Positions 11,349 through 20,891 of a stretch of DNA of 64,000 nt are shown here, piece by piece. Position 1 is the stretch's first letter, and each line of letters begins with the position of its first letter. The translations under genes were made by a program, and so were the position numbers. The notes under the pieces are model-generated. The model had not been told where the DNA came from. It saw nothing but the letters and a program-made list of their open reading frames with translations, and did no database searches. Origin of the DNA: JBGSYN01 sp041750975 (GTDB lineage: Bacteria > Pseudomonadota > Alphaproteobacteria > Geminicoccales > Geminicoccaceae); contig JBGSYN010000150.1 in NCBI GenBank assembly GCA_041750975.1, positions 1 to 64,000 on the forward strand, in the 5' to 3' direction.

Positions 11349-12826
11349 GGTCCGTTCATCTCGCTCAGTTTGCAGGGCCCGTATTGACCCCGAAGGCGAT
11401 GGGAGAAGCAGATCGCCAAACAATAGCCGCGGGCACCGATGGTTTCGCTTTGATGCAACGAGCGGCGAAGGCCGTCGTCAGGGCTATCTGTCGTGAAACG
11501 AAGCCGAGACCAGTAATCGTCCTTTGCGGGCCCGGCAACAATGGAGGTGACGGCTATCAGATCGCTACGCGACTGGCCGCTATTGGTTGGCCGGTCGAGG
11601 TCGCCGCGCTTTCCGACGGTAATCTTTCTGGAGATGCGGCCCGCGCGCGGAGTCTCTGGTCGGGTCCGATAGTCTCCTTGTCGGCCCCATTGAGCTTCGA
11701 AGGACGGTTGGTGGTTGACGCGCTGTTCGGTACGGGGTTGAAGCGATCACTCGATGCCGAGGTGAGCGCTTGCGTCCAAAAAGTGAAGGATGCCGCGGCG
11801 ACTGTTGTTTCTGTAGATATTCCGTCCGGTGTAGATGGTCTAACCGGTCAGGTGCTTGGAAGTGCCGTTCAGGCAGATCACACGATAACCTTCTGTTGCC
11901 CCAAACCCGGACACCTGCAGTTTCCGGGCAAGCTCCATGCGGGCAAGGTTCAGGTGGCTGATATTGGCATACCGCAACAAAATATTGATGGACTCGATGA
12001 GGGGTTAAGGGTCAATCAGAGGGAACTGTGGAAGGACAAACTGAAAGTCCGGGGACCCGAAAGCCACAAGTACCATTTTGGTCATACACTAATTGCCTGT
12101 GGGCCAGGTTTGGCGACTGGTGCGGCGCGATTGGCAGCCATATCGGCACTGCGCGCCGGCTCTGGCTTGGTCAGCGTCGCATGTACCCATGAGGCGGGAT
12201 TGGTTTGCGCCAGCCATTTGACCGAGGTTATGATCAAGATTGCAGAAGATGCCGCGAACTTCCAATCATTGATCGAGGACAAGAGGTATAATGCGTTCGT
12301 GCTGGGTCCGGGCTTGGGGGTTGGAGAACGGACCAAAGAGATCACGAAAGTTGCTTTGGCATCAGGCAGGCCGACCGTTGTCGACGCAGATGTGCTGACG
12401 AGCTTTGCTTCATGCCCGGAACAATTGTTCGATAACAGCCATGAAAATGTGATTTTGACGCCTCACGAAGGAGAATTCGCCCGCACTTTCGAAATTAAGG
12501 GCGACCGTCTTTCACGCGCACGTTCTGCAGCTCGCCAATCGCGATCCGTCATTGTATTGAAGGGTGGCGATACGATCATTGCTGGGCCCGATGGTCGTGT
12601 GGCCTTTTCTCCCTGGGGTACCCCATACCTAGCTACTGCCGGGACAGGGGACGTGTTGGCTGGCATCATAGGCGGCATATCCGCCCAAGGTGTGTCAGCC
12701 TTTGATGCAGCCTGCGCTGGAACTTGGCTTCATGCCGCAGCTTCGTTTCGATGTCGGGGTCCCCTTATTGCGGGAGACCTCCCCAAGCATCTTTCGAAGA
12801 TCCGCTCGAAATTGCACATGGCTTGA
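11345..12826 (+). CDS. nnrD: Bifunctional NAD(P)H-hydrate epimerase / ADP-dependent dehydratase
   Basis: This is a metabolite-repair enzyme that epimerises and dehydrates damaged NADHX and NADPHX. The protein has 493 residues. The N-terminal YjeF-type epimerase domain contains GPGNNGGDGYQIATRL and the segment DALFGTGLKR. The C-terminal ribokinase-like dehydratase contains VLGPGLGVGE, LTPHEGEFARTF and the ATP/ADP-site motif AGTGDVLAGIIGG. Both halves look complete. The gene overlaps the TerB-like gene by four bases. Confidence 0.95.
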   Translation: MRSVHLAQFAGPVLTPKAMGEADRQTIAAGTDGFALMQRAAKAVVRAICRETKPRPVIVLCGPGNNGGDGYQIATRLAAIGWPVEVAALSDGNLSGDAARARSLWSGPIVSLSAPLSFEGRLVVDALFGTGLKRSLDAEVSACVQKVKDAAATVVSVDIPSGVDGLTGQVLGSAVQADHTITFCCPKPGHLQFPGKLHAGKVQVADIGIPQQNIDGLDEGLRVNQRELWKDKLKVRGPESHKYHFGHTLIACGPGLATGAARLAAISALRAGSGLVSVACTHEAGLVCASHLTEVMIKIAEDAANFQSLIEDKRYNAFVLGPGLGVGERTKEITKVALASGRPTVVDADVLTSFASCPEQLFDNSHENVILTPHEGEFARTFEIKGDRLSRARSAARQSRSVIVLKGGDTIIAGPDGRVAFSPWGTPYLATAGTGDVLAGIIGGISAQGVSAFDAACAGTWLHAAASFRCRGPLIAGDLPKHLSKIRSKLHMA

Positions 12827-12972
12827 GCTTCGAACCTTTACGGGCGCTACACACATTGATTCCCGGTCTTTTCGGCACTCTGCCAGCCTGAGTGGCTTGA
12901 TCTGATGGGAGAAAGGCCGTCGATCATAGGCGGTTGGAGCTTATTTGGGCGCCTTGGCACTAGACATTCCCC

Positions 12973-15900
12973 ATGCTGGAACCCCTTGATTTCGACGCAG
13001 GTTGGGCGGAAGGCTACCCAACTATCGTGCTGCGTTCCGTCATGAAGGCGGACATCCGTTTAATGGTCGTGGAATATGTCAATGACCCGGCGCTACAGCT
13101 CCTGCATCGGGAAAAGTATGAAATTCTCGGATGCTCAATTGCCGACGTTTTGAGTGAAGAGCATCGGTATGGAGCAGTGCAGCGTCTTGCTCTAGCCGGG
13201 GAGGCGGGCGAAAATCTGAAATTATTGGTATGTGTTCGATCTACTACGAACTCAATACCGGTGGTTCTCGAGTGTCAGCCGATGAAAAGGATGCTGGGCT
13301 ATCTAGCCCTTCGGGTTCAGCGCTTGCAAGATCTACAAAGAAATCAAATCGATCAAGACCATATTATTGATGATATTCACTCAGTTAAAACTAGTTTCAA
13401 GTATTGGATGGCCATAGGCGCAAGTGGCCGACTAGAGCTCTCAGAGATAGACCCAAAACTTGTAGATAAAATTGGCTACCCTAAGGAAGAAATACTTAGT
13501 AAGGGTCTTGAAAATTTTTCAGAACCAAGAATTCGACCAACGCTGGCGAGGCGTTACTCACGACTAGTTATGGGGCAATCGGTAAGACTTCAATATCATA
13601 TTGAAGCGGCAGACAGTACCATAATTTCAACTTTGGATTTTGCAGCACCCGTCTTCGTTGAAGACCGATCCGAGCCGGTTGGCGTCGCAGGACGAATTGA
13701 TGTGCTTTCGGAACTTACTAAGCTGAATGGTCCAGAAATTAGTGCCTCAGACATGGTATCATCAATCGAGCACCTTATAGATCAGGACTTTTGGATATCA
13801 GACGGTGATGGAAAGATAATACTTTCGTCATCCAAGCGGAAAGAATTCACAAAGTATCCTAACGGCACACTTTCGCCAATTGAGCGGGCAGTATTGGACG
13901 CGAACGCAAGGAATGCGCACGCTCGGCAAGTCATTCGCTGGTTCGCCTTAAATTTGGAAAACGCCGGTGAGATAATGGCTGCGAACGTGATGGTGATACC
14001 ACAAAGCAACAACCTATCAATCACCATCATCGAGCCAAACAACCAAGGTTACCAGAGGTCTCGGCGCTTCCATACCGGAATGAGTGAGATCTCAATTGAG
14101 AGCCATCAGAACCTTGTCATTACGATGCAGATCCCGATCGCCCGGGCACTACCACCGGACCGGACGTCGATATGGATCGATGCGAGCTCGGTCATAGTCG
14201 ATTTCAACGAGGCAGCAAAATCGTCGCTCTCGCCTATGCAACTATTACGTGGTCAGGAACTTGCTTACATTGTTAGCAATAGACTGGCACCGCAATTTGT
14301 CAGCGATGCCTTGGCAGTTCTTCATGCGGGGGCAGCGTCGGTCAGTTTTTCGACCACTAAGAACACAGGCAAGGCGCTATCACAAATTGCAACCAGGATC
14401 GTTACGGATACCAATTCGCTAGAAGAAGAATTGTTTCAGGCCAGCGTAGATGTCAGTCCTTACAGGGCCTCCAATATCGCTGGCTCGACAATAGAGTATC
14501 TTGAAATATTCGCGAATTCTATCGCTGTCGGTGTTGCCAATCTTGATGAGGATTTTCGCTTTTTCTGGTTCAATAAGCGTACAGCTGAAATATTACAGAT
14601 AGACCCGATATCTCTAATCGGCAGAAAAATTGAAGATTGCTTTATCGTATCACCGAAGACAAGTCTAACTTTGACCCAATTAATTGAATGGTCAATTTCG
14701 GAAAATTCCTCTATCCAGAATTTGTTGATTAGGTATCATGAAAATGAGCTCGTGCCAGTCGAGGTGTCAGTTCGAGTTCTCGAACTGTGGGGTAAGTCTC
14801 AATACATCTTAACCATCAATGATATTACTTTGCTTCGTCACTCTGAAGAGACGATTCGTAGCCTGGCATATTATGACGGACTTACAGGACTTCCTAATCG
14901 AATACTATTTCACGAGCGATTATCACATGCCATCGAAAGGGCACGCCGAGAACGCCATTCGCTGACACTCATGATCCTTGATCTTAGCGGATTTGGGATC
15001 ATTAATGATTCGCTGGGCCTGGAGAGGGGCGATGAACTGCTTCGCCGCGTAGGCGAGCGCCTACGGTCCACGCTACGGAGTAGCGATACAGTGGCCCGCC
15101 TTAGTGGAGATGACTTTACCATTCTTCTTTACGGCGCTGAGTCGGCACCGGCGGCGGTCCAGGTCGCGAAGAAACTGCTTGACTGTTTTAGTCGTCCTTT
15201 TCGGCTAAATGGCCATGAAATCTCCATAAACGCTAATCTTGGCATCACTGTATACCCGGGTGATGGTGAGGATGGGGAGGCTTTGATCCGTAACGCTAAT
15301 GCTGCGTTGGCGAAGGCAAAGGGACAGGGGTCTGGCCACTATCAATTCTTTACCAGGGACATGAATGATATCGCGTTCGAACGAGTCATCTTGGCCGGCA
15401 ATTTACGACGAGCGCTGGAAGAAAAACAGTTCGAAACATATTACCAGCCAATAGTTGATGTGGCCGAACTTAGAATTGTTGGTTTCGAAGCGCTGCTTCG
15501 CTGGTTTCATCCTGATCACGGTCAGATTTCTCCTGCCCTGTTCGTTCCATTGGCGGAGGATACCGGCTTGATACACAATCTTGGAAGGTTTGTTTTAGAC
15601 CAAGCATGTCGCGATTTGCGGCGATGGCATGAACTTGGGTTTCAGTATATCCGAGCCGCTGTCAACGTTTCGGGTCGTCAGGTCCAGGATTGGAGTTTTC
15701 CTGAGATTGTCCGCGACGTACTTGCAGGCTGCGGTGTGGATGGACACCATCTTGAATTGGAACTCACTGAGAGCATCATGCTGGAAGCCGCAGCTAGCCA
15801 ATTGACAACGATCAAGCGCTTGAGAGACATCGGTGTATCTTTAAGTATCGATGACTTTGGTACGGGCTACTCATCTTTTCGATACCTGCAGGAATTCCCT

Positions 15901-16188
15901 GTTCAATGCCTCAAGATCGACAGATCCCTTATCGTCGCGATCGAGGGGGATAGCGGGGCGGAGTCTAGCCGCTCCGGGACTGCAATAGCTCACGCAATTG
16001 TAACCCTCGGGCATGGTCTGAATATGCGTATAGTCGCTGAGGGAATTGAAACAGCGGCTCAGTTCCGAGCGATTCGACAGCTTGGATGTGATCAGGCGCA
16101 GGGCTTCTTTTTCGGTAAACCGGAACCATTCGAGAGGACCATCGAACTGCTAGAAACTGATTTCAACCAAGTAGTCGATGGAATCTAA
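12973..16188 (+). CDS. Multi-PAS protein with degenerate GGDEF and intact EAL domains (cyclic-di-GMP signalling)
   Basis: The protein has 1071 residues with no obvious membrane segment, so it is probably cytoplasmic. Residues 1 to about 640 contain several PAS-like units; the clearest are at about 15-120, 135-255 and 505-640. A GGDEF domain follows with the altered signature SGDDF at 711-715, but an RxxD inhibitory site (RSSD) stands five residues before it. The EAL domain has the full set of expected motifs: EAL at about 839, ELTES, IDDFGTGYSS near 959, KIDRSL, VAEGIET and QGFFFGKP. I infer a c-di-GMP phosphodiesterase, with the GGDEF half binding nucleotide rather than making it. The N-terminal half is visibly richer in A and T than its neighbours. 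Confidence 0.88.
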   Translation: MLEPLDFDAGWAEGYPTIVLRSVMKADIRLMVVEYVNDPALQLLHREKYEILGCSIADVLSEEHRYGAVQRLALAGEAGENLKLLVCVRSTTNSIPVVLECQPMKRMLGYLALRVQRLQDLQRNQIDQDHIIDDIHSVKTSFKYWMAIGASGRLELSEIDPKLVDKIGYPKEEILSKGLENFSEPRIRPTLARRYSRLVMGQSVRLQYHIEAADSTIISTLDFAAPVFVEDRSEPVGVAGRIDVLSELTKLNGPEISASDMVSSIEHLIDQDFWISDGDGKIILSSSKRKEFTKYPNGTLSPIERAVLDANARNAHARQVIRWFALNLENAGEIMAANVMVIPQSNNLSITIIEPNNQGYQRSRRFHTGMSEISIESHQNLVITMQIPIARALPPDRTSIWIDASSVIVDFNEAAKSSLSPMQLLRGQELAYIVSNRLAPQFVSDALAVLHAGAASVSFSTTKNTGKALSQIATRIVTDTNSLEEELFQASVDVSPYRASNIAGSTIEYLEIFANSIAVGVANLDEDFRFFWFNKRTAEILQIDPISLIGRKIEDCFIVSPKTSLTLTQLIEWSISENSSIQNLLIRYHENELVPVEVSVRVLELWGKSQYILTINDITLLRHSEETIRSLAYYDGLTGLPNRILFHERLSHAIERARRERHSLTLMILDLSGFGIINDSLGLERGDELLRRVGERLRSTLRSSDTVARLSGDDFTILLYGAESAPAAVQVAKKLLDCFSRPFRLNGHEISINANLGITVYPGDGEDGEALIRNANAALAKAKGQGSGHYQFFTRDMNDIAFERVILAGNLRRALEEKQFETYYQPIVDVAELRIVGFEALLRWFHPDHGQISPALFVPLAEDTGLIHNLGRFVLDQACRDLRRWHELGFQYIRAAVNVSGRQVQDWSFPEIVRDVLAGCGVDGHHLELELTESIMLEAAASQLTTIKRLRDIGVSLSIDDFGTGYSSFRYLQEFPVQCLKIDRSLIVAIEGDSGAESSRSGTAIAHAIVTLGHGLNMRIVAEGIETAAQFRAIRQLGCDQAQGFFFGKPEPFERTIELLETDFNQVVDGI

Positions 16189-16194
16189 TGTCTG

Positions 16195-16746
16195 TTACCG
16201 GGTGGGCGTTGTGTCGTCATTCTCTCGTTGCGATCTGCACGCTCCGAGCGAATTGGCGCCACAAATCGTGACGCCATCGATCCATGTTGCTCCCGACAAG
16301 TCGGCATGCAGTAGGTCGGCATCATCGAGTGTGGCGCCAGTGAGATCGGCACCTGACAGATTGGCCTGAAAAAGTCGTGCGCGTCGAAGCGATACATTCA
16401 CCAATATTGCATTCGAAAGATCGGCACGAGTAAGGTCAGCGGACGTCAAGTTCGCATTGGTAAGATCGACCGAAGACAGGTTGGCAGTCACGAATCTCGC
16501 GCGTCTGGCGTCGACGTCACGAAGAATGGCACGCGAAAGATCCGCTCTCTTCAGCGACGCATCGCGTAACACGGCGCCCGTCAAGTTGACATCTCGCAAC
16601 TCGGTACCATCGAGCAGACAGCGCCGCCATTGAACATCGACATCGGGAACGTCGGTGCAGGCGGCAAAGGCTTCGTGGGCTCCAGTCGTCAACACCCAAA
16701 CGAGCATCAGACAACGAAGCAATCGAAAATGAATCGGAAGGACCAT
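16195..16746 (-). CDS. Secreted pentapeptide-repeat protein
   Basis: The 183-residue protein starts with a signal peptide (hydrophobic 8-28, ending AFA). About 20 tandem pentapeptide repeats of the A-[DN]-L-x-x type follow from about residue 50 to 165, for example NLTSADLTRADLSNAIL. Such repeats fold as a right-handed quadrilateral beta-helix. Two cysteines flank the repeats on each side (C31 and C44; CGANSLGAC near the C-terminus) and could be joined by disulfides outside the cytoplasm. The function is unknown. The gene is convergent with the PAS-EAL gene, with six bases between them. Confidence 0.8.
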   Translation of the reverse strand: MVLPIHFRLLRCLMLVWVLTTGAHEAFAACTDVPDVDVQWRRCLLDGTELRDVNLTGAVLRDASLKRADLSRAILRDVDARRARFVTANLSSVDLTNANLTSADLTRADLSNAILVNVSLRRARLFQANLSGADLTGATLDDADLLHADLSGATWIDGVTICGANSLGACRSQRENDDTTPTR

Positions 16747-16809
16747 AATACAACTTTCTAATCACCCGATCGTACGATCGGATCTGGTTTCAACCGGGCC
16801 GCGTTCGCT

Positions 16810-17529
16810 TCACGCGTGCTCGGTTTCCCGGAAAAATTCGCCAAAGCGCTGTTTGAACAAAGCAATCGTTTCATCCCTAGACGTGTCAAAGCCTAGAGCC
16901 TGCAATGACGTCACGGGATATTCGGAAAGACCGCAAGGAACAATCCCTCGGAAATGGTCGAGATTGGGAGAAATATTTAGGGCGAAGCCATGATAGGTGA
17001 TCCAGTGGCGGATGCGCACACCGATTGCCGCGATTTTTGCGTCTTGACCGCTGCGGTTCATAGTCCAAACACCAATCCGATCATCGCGTCGGCCTGCGCA
17101 GACGCCCAATTCATCGAGCACCGCGATAATCCAGTTCTCCAATTCCCGAATGTACCAGCGGACGTCTTTACGGCGTCGACTGAGGTCAAGCATAACATAA
17201 CCCACAAGTTGGCCTGGCCCGTGGTAGGTATAACGGCCACCACGGCCTGCTCGAAAAACAGGGAAAACTTCTCGATTAAGGAGTTCTTCGGCTATCGCGC
17301 TCGTTCCTGCCGTGTATAGCGGCGGGTGCTCAAGATACCAAATGAGCTCCTTTGCGCTTTTCGAGCGGATTGCGGCGACTCGCTCCTCCATTTTCGCTAG
17401 TGCATCCGCGTATTGGATTAATTCCCTCGCAATTTGCCATTCAACCAACGGTGTCCCCAGCCAATGCTTGCGCGCAGTTCGGTCTTTTGATACACCCCGC
17501 GCCTTCGGTGGTCGCTGCCGAAATTTCAT
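16810..17529 (-). CDS. lipB: Lipoyl(octanoyl) transferase
   Basis: LipB transfers octanoyl groups from acyl carrier protein to lipoyl domains of dehydrogenase complexes, the first step of endogenous lipoate synthesis. The protein has 239 residues. It contains the motif GRGGRYTYHGPGQLVGY and the segment HGFALNISPNLDHF, followed by the catalytic cysteine in IVPCGLSEYPVTSLQALG. The gene starts just before the tRNA-Leu gene on the opposite strand. No lipA gene is adjacent. Confidence 0.95.
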   Translation of the reverse strand: MKFRQRPPKARGVSKDRTARKHWLGTPLVEWQIARELIQYADALAKMEERVAAIRSKSAKELIWYLEHPPLYTAGTSAIAEELLNREVFPVFRAGRGGRYTYHGPGQLVGYVMLDLSRRRKDVRWYIRELENWIIAVLDELGVCAGRRDDRIGVWTMNRSGQDAKIAAIGVRIRHWITYHGFALNISPNLDHFRGIVPCGLSEYPVTSLQALGFDTSRDETIALFKQRFGEFFRETEHA

Positions 17530-17533
17530 TTAT

Positions 17534-17620
17534 GCGGTCGTGGCGGAATTGGTAGACGCGCAGCGTTGAGGTCGCTGTCCCGGCAACGGGGTGGAAGTTC
17601 GAGTCTTCTCGACCGCACCA
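17534..17620 (+). tRNA. tRNA-Leu (anticodon GAG)
   Basis: An 87-base segment folds as a class II tRNA. The seven-base acceptor stem GCGGTCG pairs with CGACCGC, followed by discriminator A at 17617 and an encoded CCA at 17618-17620. The D-arm includes GGTAGACGC, typical of leucine tRNAs. The anticodon stem CAGCG/CGCTG encloses the loop TTGAGGT, which gives anticodon GAG (codons CTC and CTT). A long variable arm follows, and then the T-arm with GTTCGAGTC. Confidence 0.96.
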
Positions 17621-17721
17621 TAACATCTAGCCTCCATCAAATGAGCGTTTAGCTTTAGGTGTCTTGGCGTTTCGCCGTAGCTGCGTCGAACGCCATTCCT
17701 CGTTCAATTGAAAGGTTGACG

Positions 17722-19107
17722 ATGAACGATGTCGAGACACTAAGCTCTGACACGCCGGTATCAGCAGACACGGATAACATTGATCTGAGTGTTCGGCGAC
17801 TAGGCGAAGCTATTGCCGATGGCGATATGACTCGGGCGTCTGCGGTGCTTGACGAGTTGCATCCGGCGGATCAGGCCGATGCTCTGCAATTCCTGTCCAA
17901 TGACGATCGGATCCACGTGGTCCGCATGGTTGGGATGGCCATACATCCCGAAACCTTCAGCTACCTCGACACTGAGGTCCGCAATGATCTTTTCAAGGTC
18001 GTCGGACCGCGAGAAGCTGGCGAAATTCTCGAGAAACTGGACACGGACGACGCTGTCGAAATCCTAAGCGAGTTCGACATTCAACTGCAGGCATCGATCC
18101 TCTCGGCACTACCTCGCGCAGAGCGTGCTGTCATCGAACAGGGGCTCAACTTCCCCGAGGATAGCGCAGGTCGGCTGATGGCTCGGGCCTTTGTGGCTGT
18201 TCCCGATTACTGGGTCGTCGGCCAAACAATCGACTACATGCGTGAAGGCGAGGATCTTCCGGAGGATTTTCTGGAGATCTATATCGTTGATGCGCGCTAC
18301 CGCCCAGTTGGAACCGTGCCTGTAGGCAAAATTCTTCGCAGTCGACGCTCAGTCGCAATGCGTGAACTCACAATGGAACAGACCCCTCCGATCCCTGCGG
18401 AAATGGATCAGGAGGAGGTTGCGTTCTTGTTCCGACAATACGACCTCGTCGCGGCGCCGGTTGTCGGCGCGAACGGCCGCTTGCTTGGTGTGATAACCGT
18501 CGACGATGTTGTCGACGTGATCCAGGAAGAAGCTGAGGAGGACATTCTACGCCTAGGAGGCGTCAATGAAGCGGACACATTTTCACGACCGGTGAAGACC
18601 GCATTGCGTCGCCTTCCCTGGTTGGCCGTCAATCTCGTCACCGCAATTATCGCGTCATTGGTGATCGCGAACTTTGATGATGATATTGCAAAGCTGGCTG
18701 CACTGGCGGTTTTGATGCCTATTGTTGCCTCGATGGGGGGCAACGCTGGCACTCAAACCTTGACGGTCGCCGTGCGCTCTTTGGCGACCCGCGAAATAAC
18801 CTCGACAAATGCAATGCGTGTGCTTGTGAAGGAACTGGGCGTTGCCGGAATCAACGCACTGATTTTTTTTGCTGCCGGAATAGGCTTGGCGCTACTATGG
18901 TTTAAGGATTTATCGCTCGCCATCGTGTTTGGAGTTGCAACGGCCATTACACTGGTTGCGGCGGGCTTGGCCGGCCTTCTCATTCCTTTGGTCATCGATC
19001 GTTTCAAACTCGATCCCGCCGTTTCTTCCGGAGTTTTCCTCACAACGGTCACGGACGTCGTCGGCTTTTTTGCATTTCTCGGCTTGGCGTCCTGGGTTCT
19101 ACTTTAG
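17722..19107 (+). CDS. mgtE: Magnesium transporter MgtE
   Basis: This is a membrane Mg2+ channel/transporter. The protein has 461 residues from the chosen start: a cytoplasmic N domain with repeated helical motifs (about 20-140), two CBS domains (about 150-265) and five C-terminal membrane segments (about 290-460). The conserved pore-region motif MGGNAGTQTLTV is present. In known MgtE proteins the N and CBS domains sense magnesium and gate the pore. I placed the start at ATG 17722, which follows AAAGG. The longer frame from GTG 17659 lacks a clear ribosome binding site. No magnesium riboswitch could be recognised in the leader. Confidence 0.93.
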   Translation: MNDVETLSSDTPVSADTDNIDLSVRRLGEAIADGDMTRASAVLDELHPADQADALQFLSNDDRIHVVRMVGMAIHPETFSYLDTEVRNDLFKVVGPREAGEILEKLDTDDAVEILSEFDIQLQASILSALPRAERAVIEQGLNFPEDSAGRLMARAFVAVPDYWVVGQTIDYMREGEDLPEDFLEIYIVDARYRPVGTVPVGKILRSRRSVAMRELTMEQTPPIPAEMDQEEVAFLFRQYDLVAAPVVGANGRLLGVITVDDVVDVIQEEAEEDILRLGGVNEADTFSRPVKTALRRLPWLAVNLVTAIIASLVIANFDDDIAKLAALAVLMPIVASMGGNAGTQTLTVAVRSLATREITSTNAMRVLVKELGVAGINALIFFAAGIGLALLWFKDLSLAIVFGVATAITLVAAGLAGLLIPLVIDRFKLDPAVSSGVFLTTVTDVVGFFAFLGLASWVLL

Positions 19108-19120
19108 GCCGCATATCCTC

Positions 19121-19978
19121 TCAGAGAAAACTGGTCCGAAACGGGTCTGCCCTATAGACGCCTAGAATCTCAATGGCCTGAGCGAAAAACCGAAGTTCTT
19201 CAAAAGCATACCGCACACTCTGGTGTTCCGGATGCCCTACGATATCGGCGTAAAACTGAGCTTGGTTGAATGCTCCGTCGAGATAACTCTCAAGCTTCAG
19301 CATGTTGACGCTGTTGGTCGCGAAACCACCAAGGGCCTTGTACAGTGCTGCGGGAACATTGCGAACCTGGAAGACGAATGTCGTAAGTAAAATGCCTTCG
19401 TCCGGGCCTGGCTCTCGACCTTCTCGGGCAAGCACGAGAAATCGTGTGGTATTGTGCTCCGCATCCTCGATATTGGGGGCAATAATCTCCAGACCATAGG
19501 TGTCCGCCGCAAACTTCGATGCTATTGCACCCACCGTTGTATCACCTCGTTGGGCGATGTCGGCTGCAGCGCCCGCAGTATCCGCCACCACGCGCGCTTT
19601 ATAGCCATGTTTGGCTATGAAATTGCGACATTGACCGAGGGCGTGAATATGTGACTCGACATAGCGTATCGTCGCCAGATTCGCGCCTGGTAGAGCCAAG
19701 AGGTTTTGGCTGATCTTCTCGAAATGCTCACCTACAATGCGTAAACCGCATCCGGGCAACAAATGATGGACATCCGCGACTCGTCCAGCGACCGAATTGT
19801 CGATCGGAATCATGGCCAAGCTAGCATCGCCTCGGTGGATAGCGTCGAATGCATCCTCGAACGCTTCACAAGGCAATGCATCGAGCTCAGGAAAGGCATT
19901 TTTGCACGCAAGGTGAGAGTGTGCGCCAAGCCGGCCCTGGAAAGCAATGGTCCGATCTCTTCTCGACTGGTCGCTCAT
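19121..19978 (-). CDS. pheA: Prephenate dehydratase
   Basis: The enzyme converts prephenate to phenylpyruvate in phenylalanine synthesis. The 285-residue protein is the monofunctional form, without chorismate mutase. The catalytic domain begins with IAFQGRLGAHSHLA and contains the threonine-bearing motif NTTRFLVLAR. The C-terminal ACT domain shows a feedback-site motif LESYL in place of the common LESRP, a change that I believe is frequent in alphaproteobacteria. The start codon overlaps the kdsB stop by one base, so it is co-translated with kdsB. Confidence 0.94.
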   Translation of the reverse strand: MSDQSRRDRTIAFQGRLGAHSHLACKNAFPELDALPCEAFEDAFDAIHRGDASLAMIPIDNSVAGRVADVHHLLPGCGLRIVGEHFEKISQNLLALPGANLATIRYVESHIHALGQCRNFIAKHGYKARVVADTAGAAADIAQRGDTTVGAIASKFAADTYGLEIIAPNIEDAEHNTTRFLVLAREGREPGPDEGILLTTFVFQVRNVPAALYKALGGFATNSVNMLKLESYLDGAFNQAQFYADIVGHPEHQSVRYAFEELRFFAQAIEILGVYRADPFRTSFL

Positions 19979-20748
19979 TAACCTAAGTCCAAAGAGTTTG
20001 CACGCTCCGGAGATACCTCGATGATCGCTCGAGCTCGCGCCAAATCCTCCGGCGTATCGACACCGAATGGTACGGAGTAGACGACGCTCACGCCGATGGT
20101 GATGTCGTTTTCCAAGGCGCGAAGCTGTTCCAAACGCTCTCTTTTCTCAAGGGGACTAGGCTTCAAAGTCGCGAACCGCTCCAGCGCCTGACGAGTAAAT
20201 CCATAAATGCCGATATGGTGCATGACCGGACCAGGTCCCGATGGTGCCGCCGCCCGTGTGAAGTAAAGGGCTCGGCCGAGACGGTCATTGCTGGGATCCA
20301 TTGATACGATGGCCTTGACCACATTGGGGTCATGAACTTCTCGTTGATCTTCTGTAGGATTGGCCAAAGTCGACATGTCCGTACCGAGTTCGATAAGTGG
20401 CGTGACGACATCTCTGACCGTTTTCGGCGAGACGGTGGGCAGGTCGCCTTGAAGGTTGATGACCTGATCAAATCGGCCATCCGGATCGATCTTGCAAAGT
20501 GCCTGGTAGATCCGGTCGGTTCCGGAAGGTAGAGTTGGTTCGGTCAATACTGCCAATCCGCCAGCGTCCTCAACGGCCTTGACGATCTCGGGTTCGGCGC
20601 ATGCCACATAGACCGGCCCTATATCGGCTTCCTTTGCACGATTAACAACGTGCACTATCATTGGTCGGCCAGCGATCAGCGCTAGAGGCTTGTTCGGAAG
20701 CCGGACCGAACGTAGACGCGCCGGGATTAGAACGATAGGATTGCTCAT
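19978..20748 (-). CDS. kdsB: 3-deoxy-manno-octulosonate cytidylyltransferase
   Basis: KdsB activates Kdo to CMP-Kdo for lipopolysaccharide core synthesis. The protein has 256 residues. It begins with the nucleotidyltransferase motif IPARLRSVRLPNKPLALIAG. Later motifs include LPSGTDRIYQA, NLQGDLPTVSP and GIYGFTRQALERFA. The gene leads the kdsB-pheA pair and is divergent from the cytochrome c gene, an arrangement known from many alphaproteobacteria. Its presence implies a Kdo-containing lipopolysaccharide. Confidence 0.96.
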   Translation of the reverse strand: MSNPIVLIPARLRSVRLPNKPLALIAGRPMIVHVVNRAKEADIGPVYVACAEPEIVKAVEDAGGLAVLTEPTLPSGTDRIYQALCKIDPDGRFDQVINLQGDLPTVSPKTVRDVVTPLIELGTDMSTLANPTEDQREVHDPNVVKAIVSMDPSNDRLGRALYFTRAAAPSGPGPVMHHIGIYGFTRQALERFATLKPSPLEKRERLEQLRALENDITIGVSVVYSVPFGVDTPEDLARARAIIEVSPERANSLDLG

Positions 20749-20858
20749 AGACAGCGGCGCTCTACCTAATTTGACCTATGAGGCATAGGTTGTTGGCGGT
20801 CCTAACATCGGAGATGAAGACGCTGCATTTGTCGCAATTAACGAGACATTCTGTCGAG

Positions 20859-20887
20859 TTGACACTTCTCCGAGCCCTAAGTTACGC
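20859..20887 (+). promoter_or_regulatory. Candidate sigma-70-type promoter for the cytochrome c gene
   Basis: A perfect TTGACA lies at 20859-20864. Seventeen bases later, at 20882-20887, there is a weak -10 candidate (TTACGC). It sits about 70 bases before the cytochrome start. Only the -35 element is convincing, so the call is tentative. Confidence 0.3.
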
Positions 20888-20891
20888 GCAC

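Noticed and set aside
17621..17721. Magnesium riboswitch before mgtE
   Set aside because: The leader is only 101 bases directly after the tRNA and has no recognisable M-box or ykoY-type structure.
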